NCBI GenBank assembly: GCA_036278595.1
Contig: DASUKS010000289.1
Coordinates: forward strand, 1-11,886
From: JADMII01 sp036278595
Lineage (GTDB): Bacteria > Chloroflexota > Dehalococcoidia > DSTF01 > JACRBR01
Direction of reading: 5' to 3'
DNA: 11,886 nt
Positions 5,628-11,585 of the stretch are shown here, piece by piece. The position numbers were made by a program, and so were the translations under genes. The notes under the pieces are model-generated. The model was not told the origin of the DNA, ran no database searches, and saw nothing but the letters and a program-made list of their open reading frames with translations. Each line of letters begins with the position of its first letter. Within the stretch, counting starts at the first letter, position 1.

Positions 5628-6797
5628 TTACGCCGCGCTGTGGGGGATCTCCTCCCAGAAGAGACGGAGGTCGTTCGCCGTGCGGATGCGGTTGCCGCCG
5701 TCGCGCTTCGCGAGGTACATCGCCTGGTCGGCCAGCTTGACGAGCGTGGTGTACTCGTTCGCATCGAACGGGCACGTGGCAATGCCGACGCTCAGGCCGA
5801 CGTGCAGGTCTTCGGGGAGGCTCTCGTTCACGCCGGCGATGCCTTCGATGAAATGCTCGGCACGCTCGAATGCCGTCTCGCGCGTGAGGTTCGGCAGCAC
5901 CACGACGAACTCGTCCCCACCGTAGCGGCCGATGAACTCGTTCGCGCGCAGACACCGCTTGAGGGCGGCGCCGGCCTGCTTGAGCACGCGGTCGCCGATG
6001 TCGTGCCCCAGCTCGTCGTTGATGCGCTTCAGATGGTCCATGTCGCAGAACAGCACGCTGACGTAGCTGCCGCCGGCGCGCGCGCGGCGCAGCTCGCGGT
6101 GGGCGTCCTTCTCGAACGAGGCGCGATTCAGCAGGCCGGTGAGCCGATCGACGCGCGCGGCCTTCTCGCTCCGTGACATTAGCTTGTTGTTCTCCGCATG
6201 CAGCCGCTCGATGACCTCGATCTGGCGCGAGCGGTCCTCCTCCTCCCGCGCGAGGTGCCCGACGCCGAGGGCGATGAAGAACATGTACGACAGGCGGATC
6301 AACAGCACCCCCATCCCGTTCGCGTCCGGGCCGGAGCCGGCGACGAAGACGATGGTGTACGTGCACATGTAGAGCAGGCAGAAGACGAGCGCCTGCCGCA
6401 GGTCGAAGCGCATGGCGACGGCGGCAACGGACAGGACGTAGAGCAGGTAGAAGGGGCTGTTGTCCGCGCCCGTCACCGCAACCAGCGCGGCCACGAAGAT
6501 CGAGTCGACGAGCGCGGTGACAACGCTGGTCTGGAAGACGCGCCAGCGCTTGTACGGCTGCAGGATCACGACTGGCAGCGCCCAGCAGAGCGCGAGGCCG
6601 TTGATCGTCCATGCGGTATCGACGTGGTACCCGCGCGTGTCGAGCAGGGCGCCGATCGTGAAGATGTTGATGAGGATGACGAACAGCCGCAGCCGCGCGA
6701 TCAGCGACTCCATGCGGATCGTGCGCTCGGTGTGGGGTGGCATGTCGAACAGCCACGCGAAGGGCCGTCGCTCGCCGGTCGGCTCCGAGTCTGGCAT
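5628..6797 (-). CDS. Membrane-bound GGDEF diguanylate cyclase
   Basis: The 389-residue protein makes cyclic di-GMP from two GTP at the membrane. Six hydrophobic helices lie at about residues 37-54, 63-80, 90-110, 115-131, 136-154 and 161-183. A charged signalling coiled coil (about 184-215) and a GGDEF domain (about 216-376) follow. The domain starts with DRLTGLLNR, has FCDMDHLKRIN with metal-binding D252, and an intact R-Y-G-G-D-E-F at 291-297, so it should be active. The inhibitory I-site, normally R-x-x-D, reads R-A-N-E (284-287). The sensor helices match no ligand-binding family I can name. The chosen ATG at 6797 begins MPDSEPTGERRPFAWLF; upstream codons in frame are Arg-rich and look non-coding. 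ATGs at 6743 and 6713 are alternatives. No Shine-Dalgarno precedes any of them. It converges on the toxin gene, with 8 nt between stops. Confidence 0.9.
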   Translation of the reverse strand: MPDSEPTGERRPFAWLFDMPPHTERTIRMESLIARLRLFVILINIFTIGALLDTRGYHVDTAWTINGLALCWALPVVILQPYKRWRVFQTSVVTALVDSIFVAALVAVTGADNSPFYLLYVLSVAAVAMRFDLRQALVFCLLYMCTYTIVFVAGSGPDANGMGVLLIRLSYMFFIALGVGHLAREEEDRSRQIEVIERLHAENNKLMSRSEKAARVDRLTGLLNRASFEKDAHRELRRARAGGSYVSVLFCDMDHLKRINDELGHDIGDRVLKQAGAALKRCLRANEFIGRYGGDEFVVVLPNLTRETAFERAEHFIEGIAGVNESLPEDLHVGLSVGIATCPFDANEYTTLVKLADQAMYLAKRDGGNRIRTANDLRLFWEEIPHSAA

Positions 6798-6807
6798 GCG
6801 CGTCGTC

Positions 6808-6829
6808 GGCGCTGCCTGGCGACAGCGCC
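6808..6829 (-). other. Hairpin immediately upstream of the diguanylate cyclase start
   Basis: GGCGCTG and CAGCGCC form a perfect 7-bp stem around an 8-nt loop. It ends 10 nt before the ATG at 6797, where a Shine-Dalgarno would normally lie. It may influence translation or may be chance in GC-rich sequence. Confidence 0.35.
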
Positions 6830-6895
6830 ACTCCCGCTGAAATATTCGGACGGTGAGGGCTGATTCTGCTATGCGGAGGCCGTCCTCGGGCCAAT

Positions 6896-6913
6896 ACCGA
6901 CGATCCGGTCGGT
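6896..6913 (-). terminator. Inverted repeat at the 3' end of the sigma-like gene
   Basis: ACCGAC-GATCCG-GTCGGT is a perfect 6-bp inverted repeat with a 6-nt loop, starting within the stop codon of the gene at 6913-8310. No T-tract follows, so it is only a weak terminator candidate. Confidence 0.27.
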
Positions 6914-8310
6914 CAGGGCGGCGCCGGCACCGAGGGCGTCCGCGTCGGCGTCGGTGGGCCACCCGGCGTGGGCGTTGCTGCCGGGCCCGTCGTGCGCGCG
7001 GGGGTGGGCACCGCGCGGGTCGGCGTGGCACGCGCCGGGGTCGGCGTCGGCGGGACCGGCGTCGGTGTCACCGGCGCGACGGTCGGCGTCTCGGAGGGCG
7101 CCGGGGTCTCGGTCACGGGAGGCGCCGGCGTCGGACTGTCGATATGCACGCCGAGCGTCGGCGTCGGCGAGACGGTCTCGGCAGGGGGCGGCGTGCTCGT
7201 GTGCGTGGCCACGGCAGCGCCGCCGCCGTTGCCACCACCGCTGCCCAACCCGAATGCGCCGACGGCGATGCCGCCGACGATGAACGCGACGGCGAGCATG
7301 CCGACGGCCGCGGCCGCGAACCAGATCCAGTTGCGGCTGCCGTCATCGCCGAACGTCGTGGGGACGCCCGTCCCGCCATCGAACCCGGAGCCGCCGAAGC
7401 CGCGATCCAGCGTCGCGACCGGCGCCGCGCCGTACGGCGGTTCCCGGAGGCCGCCCGCGCCGGCGGCGGCCATGGCGGGCTCTGCGGTCAGCACGGTGGC
7501 GCGCGCGCCGCCCCGCCGCCACGCGCTGGCGATCGCGCGCCAGGTGTCGCCCTTGAGCGCGAACGGCGCCTGGACGGGGGCGAACGCGGCGAGCACTTCG
7601 GTCGGCTTCGCGGGCAGCGCGCGGTTGCCCTGGCAGACGGCGCAGGTCGCGACGTGTGCCTCCACGGCAACCTGCACGGACTCGGTGAATGGTGGGAAGC
7701 CCGCTTCGGCGAGCACGTTGCGAAGCGCCTCGCAGGCCGCAACGCCGCGCCGGGCCAGCACGTACGCGAGCATCGTCTCGTCGGCTGCCCGCTCGAGGCG
7801 CTCGATGGCGGCTCCGGCATTGCCCTTCGGCACGCCGAGCGTCTCGGCGAGCGCGCCGGGCGGCAGATGCTGCCGCAGGTGCAGGTCAAGCGCGGCGTAG
7901 TCGCGCGGCCCGAAGGTGGTCGCCGCCTCCCAGATAGTGCAGCCGAGCGCGGCGTCGCCGTTGAGCAGCCGCGCATCGCGCACCAGGCAGGGGTCGGGCA
8001 CGTCGAAGCTGCCGAACGCTTCTTCGTAGATCGCCTGCGCGTGCGCGCGGGCAGTTGCCTCGGCGCGCGGGAGGGCATCGGCCGCGGCGGCGAGCAGCAC
8101 CCACGCGCCGAAGTCGCCGGCTGCTCCAACCGCGCGGAGGTCACCGGCTGCGCGGCGGAAGGTGGCGCTCGTGGCGGCGCCGGCGGCGTCGGCATCGCGG
8201 AGCAGGCGCCAGGCGAAGTCGTAGACGCGGTTGAAGTAGCCGTCGTAGAGCTGTCCGAAGCTCTCGAGATCACCGGCGGCGGCGCGCGATGTCAGCAGGG
8301 CAGAGTCCAT
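6913..8310 (-). CDS. Degenerate ECF-sigma-like protein fused to zinc-finger-like motif, membrane helix and Pro/Thr-rich tail
   Basis: The protein is 465 residues from the ATG at 8310 (GGAG close upstream). Residues 8-60 resemble ECF sigma region 2 (AAAGDLESFGQLYDGYFNRV, then YDFAWRLL). However, the acidic core-binding block usually like AEDATSETF is AGAATSATF (43-51), and the region 2.4 equivalent is Ala-rich (LLAAAADALP, 72-81). Residues 133-190 look like region 4 (PRDYAALDLHLRQHLPPGAL, then AETLGVPKGN), a helix-turn-helix. H219-x3-C223-x2-C226 matches the anti-sigma zinc-finger pattern. A single helix (about 328-352) and a Gly-rich linker precede a 95-residue Pro/Thr tail predicted outside the membrane. 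A longer frame from 8505 adds 65 unlikely residues and was rejected. It may be a membrane-held regulator derived from a sigma factor, or a dead sigma reused for another role. ECF groups with membrane-bound C-terminal extensions exist, but I cannot assign one. Confidence 0.82.
   Translation of the reverse strand: MDSALLTSRAAAGDLESFGQLYDGYFNRVYDFAWRLLRDADAAGAATSATFRRAAGDLRAVGAAGDFGAWVLLAAAADALPRAEATARAHAQAIYEEAFGSFDVPDPCLVRDARLLNGDAALGCTIWEAATTFGPRDYAALDLHLRQHLPPGALAETLGVPKGNAGAAIERLERAADETMLAYVLARRGVAACEALRNVLAEAGFPPFTESVQVAVEAHVATCAVCQGNRALPAKPTEVLAAFAPVQAPFALKGDTWRAIASAWRRGGARATVLTAEPAMAAAGAGGLREPPYGAAPVATLDRGFGGSGFDGGTGVPTTFGDDGSRNWIWFAAAAVGMLAVAFIVGGIAVGAFGLGSGGGNGGGAAVATHTSTPPPAETVSPTPTLGVHIDSPTPAPPVTETPAPSETPTVAPVTPTPVPPTPTPARATPTRAVPTPARTTGPAATPTPGGPPTPTRTPSVPAPP
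6916..7203 (-). repeat. Low-complexity Pro/Thr-coding tract
   Basis: This part encodes residues 370-465 of the sigma-like protein, dominated by T-P, P-T-P and T-P-T-P units. At DNA level it is rich in GGCGTCGGCGT-type words. It is a stalk-like or cell-wall-spanning tail, and prone to misassembly. Confidence 0.7.
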
Positions 8311-8357
8311 GGGCTCCAGTCGGCGCGGTGCTGGTGGGGATCCGCGCGGCGAAAGGG

Positions 8358-8363
8358 AAGATA
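8358..8363 (-). promoter_or_regulatory. Extended -10 candidate (TGC-TATCTT) for the sigma-like gene
   Basis: On the minus strand TGCTATCTT gives an extended -10 with a predicted start near 8351 and a leader of about 40 nt. The -35 position reads TCGATC, a poor match. Confidence 0.35.
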
Positions 8364-8470
8364 GCACAGGGGCAGGCGCGGATCGATGGCTTATGTCCAG
8401 CGCGCATGGACGCAGAGGCCGCAAGAGCTTCAGACGCGGCTCGACTCCAGTAAATGTGTTCGGTTTGTGC

Positions 8471-8499
8471 TTGACATCTCCGTACGTCTGTTCTACAGT
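8471..8499 (+). promoter_or_regulatory. Strong sigma-70-type promoter of the small membrane protein
   Basis: A perfect TTGACA (8471-8476), a 17-nt spacer and TACAGT (8494-8499, 4/6) make this the best promoter in the window. The start is predicted near 8506. The stretch just upstream (about 8448-8470) is AT-richer than its surroundings. Confidence 0.78.
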
Positions 8500-8524
8500 A
8501 CGCATGTTCTGACACGGAGGTCAC

Positions 8525-8635
8525 ATGCAGTTCGCCATCTCCCTGGCCATGGTCGTCCTCGTTTCCAGCGCCGTGCTTCTCTACCAGTTCGCTGCCGGGT
8601 CCCTCTCCGGCGATGACGGCGACACCACCACCTGA
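8525..8635 (+). CDS. 36-residue single-helix membrane protein
   Basis: The ATG at 8525 has GGAGGT ending 2 nt upstream, and the consensus promoter at 8471-8499 gives a 19-nt leader. The product starts MQFAISLAMVVLVSSAVLLY, continues QFAAG, and ends with a short acidic hydrophilic tail (SGDDGDTTT). One membrane helix spans about residues 3-24. There are no basic residues, so orientation cannot be set by the positive-inside rule. I recognise no family; too short for most gene finders. Real expression is argued by the combined promoter, ribosome-binding site and following hairpin. Possible roles include a small regulator of a membrane protein, a toxin-like peptide, or the coding part of a dual-function RNA. 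None is shown by the sequence. It is divergent from the sigma-like membrane protein, with 214 nt between start codons. Confidence 0.65.
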   Translation: MQFAISLAMVVLVSSAVLLYQFAAGSLSGDDGDTTT

Positions 8636-8667
8636 CGCAATTCACACCGGCTTCCCCTCTCTCCATG

Positions 8668-8703
8668 AACGGCCGCTCCCACGTCCTGCCGGGGGCGGCC
8701 GTT
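8668..8703 (+). terminator. Long GC hairpin ending the small-protein transcript
   Basis: AACGGCCGCTCCC (8668-8680) pairs with GGGGGCGGCCGTT (8691-8703) over 13 bp with one G-U pair and a 10-nt loop. It lies 32 nt after the stop of the 36-residue protein and before the next gene's -10. There is no proper T-tract, only scattered Ts, so termination may be imperfect. Confidence 0.6.
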
Positions 8704-8781
8704 CGCCATCTTCGCTGAGGAAGGAGACGAAGGGGCGTCGCACCGGCGCCCCCTCCTCTCACCCAACGCGCCGGCCGTTGC

Positions 8782-8787
8782 TACGCT
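8782..8787 (+). promoter_or_regulatory. -10-like TACGCT placed for a leaderless DUF1786 transcript
   Basis: TACGCT ends 6 nt before the GTG at 8794, whose position is fixed by the family's N-terminus. The transcript would start at the G of GTG. There is no Shine-Dalgarno and no recognisable -35. Confidence 0.42.
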
Positions 8788-8793
8788 GTCCCT

Positions 8794-9900
8794 GTGAAGA
8801 TCCTCGCGCTCGACATGGGCACCGGCACACAGGACATCCTGCTGTTCGATTCGGAACAGCCGATCGAGAACAGCATCAAGATGGTGATGCCCAGCGCGAC
8901 GCAGGTCGCCGCGGGCCGCATACGACGCGCGACCGCCGCCGGCCGGCCGCTGCTGTTGACGGGCGTCATCCAGGGTGGCGGGCCCTGCAGCTGGGCGCTC
9001 GAGGACCACATCGCGCGCGGCCGCGTGGCGTATGCCACCCCGGAGGCCGCGAAGACGTTCGACGACGACCTCGAGCAGGTCGAGCGCATGGGCGTGCGCG
9101 TTGTGAGCGAGGACGAGGCGCAGGCGCTCCGCGACGTCGAGCGCATCGAGCTGCGCGATCTGGACCTCGACGCGATCCGCGCGGCCCTCGCCGCGTTTGA
9201 CGTGTCGCCACGGTTTGATGGGCTCGCGCTCGGGTGCCTCGACCACGGGGCATCGCCGCCCGGCTACTCTGACCGCCTGTTCCGCTTCGACCACCTGCGG
9301 CGCGTCGTCGAGGCGCGGAACGACCTGCTCGCGTTCGCCTATGCGCCGGATGCGCTGCCGCCGTACCTGACGCGCGCCCGGGCGATGGTCGAGACGGCGC
9401 GGCGCCAGGACGGCGAGACGCCCATCGCGTTTCTCGATACGGGGCCGGCGGCGGCGCTGGGCGCGCTGCAGGACCCGAAGGTGCGGGAGGCGGGCGAGCA
9501 GCTGGTGCTGAACTTGGGAAACATGCACGCGCTGGCGTTCCACCTGCGCGCCACGTCGATCATCAGCCTCTACGAGCATCACACCGGCGAGATGACGCCC
9601 GAGCAGATCGAAGACTTCACGCGACGGCTCCTCAGCGGTGACCTGCGCCACGAAGAGGTGTTCAACAGCAAGGGCCACGGTGTGTTCTACGCCGCGCACG
9701 ATGGCCACGCGGCGGACGCGGCGCCGATCGTCGCGGTCACCGGACCGCAGCGGGGGAAGATCCGCCGCAGCGAGCTGCATCCGTATATGGCCACGCCGCA
9801 CGGCGACATGATGATCAGCGGCTGCTTCGGCATGCTGCGCGCGTTCGGGGAGGTGTACCCCGGGCGAAGGGACGAGATCGAGCGCGCGCTGGACGTGTGA
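8794..9900 (+). CDS. DUF1786-family protein (possible ASKHA-type ATPase fold)
   Basis: The 368-residue protein matches DUF1786, often labelled 'putative pyruvate formate-lyase activating enzyme'. It begins ILALDMGTGTQDILL at residues 3-17, so the GTG start is well fixed although no Shine-Dalgarno is present. Other conserved blocks are GCLDHGASPPGYSD (147-160), FLDTGPAA (213-220), LVLNLGNMHALAFHL (237-251), EHHTGEM (261-267) and ISGCFGMLRAFG (341-352). The D-x-G-T-G-T-Q-D and L-N-L-G-N segments resemble phosphate-1 and phosphate-2 loops of actin-like (ASKHA) ATPases; that is my inference. No radical-SAM C-x3-C-x2-C cluster motif exists: the only cysteines are C65, C148 and C344. The database name is therefore not supported by the sequence. 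The flavoprotein gene follows 142 nt downstream on the same strand. Confidence 0.86.
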   Translation: MKILALDMGTGTQDILLFDSEQPIENSIKMVMPSATQVAAGRIRRATAAGRPLLLTGVIQGGGPCSWALEDHIARGRVAYATPEAAKTFDDDLEQVERMGVRVVSEDEAQALRDVERIELRDLDLDAIRAALAAFDVSPRFDGLALGCLDHGASPPGYSDRLFRFDHLRRVVEARNDLLAFAYAPDALPPYLTRARAMVETARRQDGETPIAFLDTGPAAALGALQDPKVREAGEQLVLNLGNMHALAFHLRATSIISLYEHHTGEMTPEQIEDFTRRLLSGDLRHEEVFNSKGHGVFYAAHDGHAADAAPIVAVTGPQRGKIRRSELHPYMATPHGDMMISGCFGMLRAFGEVYPGRRDEIERALDV

Positions 9901-10030
9901 CGACCGTCGGCCAACCATCCTCTCAACGCATGAGACGCTGAACGATAGAGGCTGGTAGCTGGATCGGGGCGCTGCGTTACGGGGGCATTGACGCGCTGAT
10001 CGGGCAATCGGCGGCTCGCGTCGCTTCCGC

Positions 10031-10036
10031 GACACT
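10031..10036 (+). promoter_or_regulatory. Weak -10-like GACACT before the flavoprotein gene
   Basis: GACACT ends 6 nt before the ATG at 10043, the same geometry as at 2078 and 8782, but it lacks the first T of the hexamer. No Shine-Dalgarno precedes the ATG. Taken alone this would be weak. Confidence 0.22.
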
Positions 10037-10042
10037 GAGCGC

Positions 10043-10963
10043 ATGGAGCGCACGTACGACGCGCTGATTATCGGCGGCGGGCCGGCGGGGCTGAGCGCCG
10101 CCATCTACCTCGTGCGCTTCAACCGCTCGGTGCTCGTCGTCGACCGCGGGCACGGCCGCTCGACCTCGCACGAGGTCAACGAGAACTACCTGGGGTTTCC
10201 GGAGGGGATCGCGTCGACGGACCTGCGCGAGCGCGGGCGCGAGCAGGCGCGCAGGTTTGGCGCGGAGTTCATGGCCGACGACGTGGCTGCCGTCGCGCAT
10301 GACGACGGCGTGTTCCGCGCGACGTCCGAGCGGCGCGAATATCGGGCGCGCACGCTGACCTTCGCGACCGGTGCGAGCGACCTCTTTCCCGACTTCGAGC
10401 TGATGCGCGACTACGTCGGGCGATCGCTGTTCTGGTGCATCACCTGCGATGGCTTCAAGGTGCGAGACCAGCGCGTCGTCGTGGTCGGGCACGACGACGA
10501 CGCAGCGGTGACGGCGATGCAGCTCGTGAACTTCACCGAGCGCGTCAGTTTCGTGACGAACCGGCGGGAGGGCGAGTCGGATCTGAGCGACGAGAAGCGC
10601 GGCGACCTCGCACGGCGCGACGTGCCGCTGTACGAGGGGTGCATCGCCGACGTGCAGGGCGACGACGGGATGATGCACAGCGTGTGCCTCGACGATGGCC
10701 GTGCGATCGAGGCCGATGCGATGTTCAACCAGCAGGGCGCGACGCCGAATTCGGCCTTGGCGCAGTCCGTCGGCGTCGCGACGAGCGCGCACGGATGGAT
10801 CACGTGCGACGTCGAGCAGCGGACGAACATCGGGCGCGTGTACGCGGCGGGCGACGTTACGCGAATGTTCGCGCATCAGATCGTGACGGCGGCGCACGAA
10901 GGGTCGATGGCGGGGCAGGCGGCAAACTACGACCTGTACGACCCGGACCAGCGCGAGGAGTAG
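10043..10963 (+). CDS. Thioredoxin-reductase-like FAD-dependent oxidoreductase with eroded NADPH motif
   Basis: The 306-residue length is typical of low-molecular-weight thioredoxin reductases. The FAD motif IIGGGPAGLSAA (9-20), the NENYLGFPEGI segment (46-56), the redox centre C132-I-T-C135 followed by D-G, and the C-terminal FAD block VYAAGDVTRM with HQIVTAAHEGSMAGQAAN are all present. The NADPH Rossmann motif, normally G-x-G-x-x-A (for example GGGDSA), is G-H-D-D-D-A at 149-154. The HRRxxxRA loop that binds the 2'-phosphate is replaced by NRREGES (173-179). Electron transfer through the CITC disulfide looks possible, but NADPH may not be the donor; NADH, ferredoxin or another flavin donor are alternatives. 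No thioredoxin gene is near. It follows DUF1786 on the same strand by 142 nt without a Shine-Dalgarno. Confidence 0.88.
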   Translation: MERTYDALIIGGGPAGLSAAIYLVRFNRSVLVVDRGHGRSTSHEVNENYLGFPEGIASTDLRERGREQARRFGAEFMADDVAAVAHDDGVFRATSERREYRARTLTFATGASDLFPDFELMRDYVGRSLFWCITCDGFKVRDQRVVVVGHDDDAAVTAMQLVNFTERVSFVTNRREGESDLSDEKRGDLARRDVPLYEGCIADVQGDDGMMHSVCLDDGRAIEADAMFNQQGATPNSALAQSVGVATSAHGWITCDVEQRTNIGRVYAAGDVTRMFAHQIVTAAHEGSMAGQAANYDLYDPDQREE

Positions 10964-11047
10964 GTCTTCGTCGACCACGCTCTCCGCTGGTGTAGGATCG
11001 ACCCGCGAGCGCGCGTAGTACAGATGTGTGGTTCGCGGCCGACGAGG

Positions 11048-11073
11048 AGATCCTTCGCTTCGCTCAGGATGAC
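11048..11073. repeat. Dispersed intergenic repeat of the GTCATCCTGAGCGAAGCGAAGGAT type
   Basis: The core ATCCTTCGCTTCGCTCAGGA plus flanks lies in the 178-nt gap between the flavoprotein and the truncated peptidase-like gene. This word recurs between genes in many bacterial genomes. Wrongly translated copies give the well-known peptides HPERSEGS and SFASLRMT, both seen in spurious reading frames here. The outer ATCCT/AGGAT arms can pair, giving a small hairpin. The rest of the gap shows nothing else I can name. Confidence 0.72.
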
Positions 11074-11141
11074 AGCGGGCTGCGCAGAGGCGACGACGCG
11101 CCGCTGCAGAGCCGTGCGTCGCTGGTGGTGTGGGATAGCGG

Positions 11142-11585
11142 CTACGGCCCCGCGTCCGCGAGCAGTTCCCGCTGGACGGCGGTGACGTCGAGGCCGCCGA
11201 GGCCTTCCCGCTCGAGCGCGTGGCGCCGCACCGCGACGGGCTCGTTGCGGACCATCGGCGCGACGGCGCGATAGGGCAGGTGTTCGCCGTCCCACTCGAC
11301 GGAGTCGTGCGTCTCGCGGTCACTCACGGCCTCGGTCAGCTCGCTCCCGGCGGCGTCGAGATTGCCCTCGACGACGAGCCGGCGCAGCTCCGGGTAGCGC
11401 TCGTCATTCGGGTCCGCACGCCGCAGCTCGTCGATGGTCTCACGCGCGAAGAGCCGCGTGTGCCGCGCGTAGATCGGCGCCAGCTCGAGGTCGTCCTTCT
11501 GGCCGGAGCCGTTCAGGTACGTCTCGCGTTCGAGCGCTTCGGTGAAGGCCTCCGCTTCGCGGTCGAGGTCGTCGAGCAGCGCCAT
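11142..11585 (-). CDS. Short protein resembling the N-terminus of an M3-type peptidase (possibly truncated)
   Basis: The 147-residue protein starts at an ATG that shares one base with the stop of the phosphoesterase gene (TGATG), and AAGGCGG about 7 nt upstream can serve as ribosome-binding site. It is helical and highly charged. The stretch ETHDSVEWDGEHLPYR (91-106) with VRNEPVAVRRHAL (112-124) reminds me of the helical N-terminal part of oligoendopeptidase/M3-family peptidases, which are usually about 500-600 residues. The zinc motif HExxH is absent and no continuation is found in any frame before the flavoprotein gene, so this would be a fragment. The resemblance is from memory and could be wrong. 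The alternative is a complete small helical protein of unknown role. An intergenic repeat lies about 70 nt past its stop. Confidence 0.6.
   Translation of the reverse strand: MALLDDLDREAEAFTEALERETYLNGSGQKDDLELAPIYARHTRLFARETIDELRRADPNDERYPELRRLVVEGNLDAAGSELTEAVSDRETHDSVEWDGEHLPYRAVAPMVRNEPVAVRRHALEREGLGGLDVTAVQRELLADAGP

Noticed and set aside
6798..6912. Possible c-di-GMP riboswitch upstream of the diguanylate cyclase
   Set aside because: The leader has hairpins, but I see no GEMM-type conserved core.
6853..8364. A 503-codon open frame on the plus strand across the sigma-like gene
   Set aside because: Its translation is Arg/Gly-rich and structureless, typical of the antisense of GC-rich genes; the minus strand encodes recognisable sigma, zinc-finger and membrane segments.
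8311..8505. A 65-residue N-terminal extension of the sigma-like protein
   Set aside because: It crosses the divergent promoter region and has no sigma-like content; sigma region 2 begins a few residues after the ATG at 8310.
8581..10104. A 507-codon open frame on the minus strand across DUF1786
   Set aside because: Antisense shadow of a gene with full-length family similarity; no ribosome-binding site and no domain.
9977..11323. A 448-codon open frame on the minus strand containing HPERSEGS
   Set aside because: Runs antisense through the flavoprotein; HPERSEGS is the known spurious translation of an intergenic repeat.
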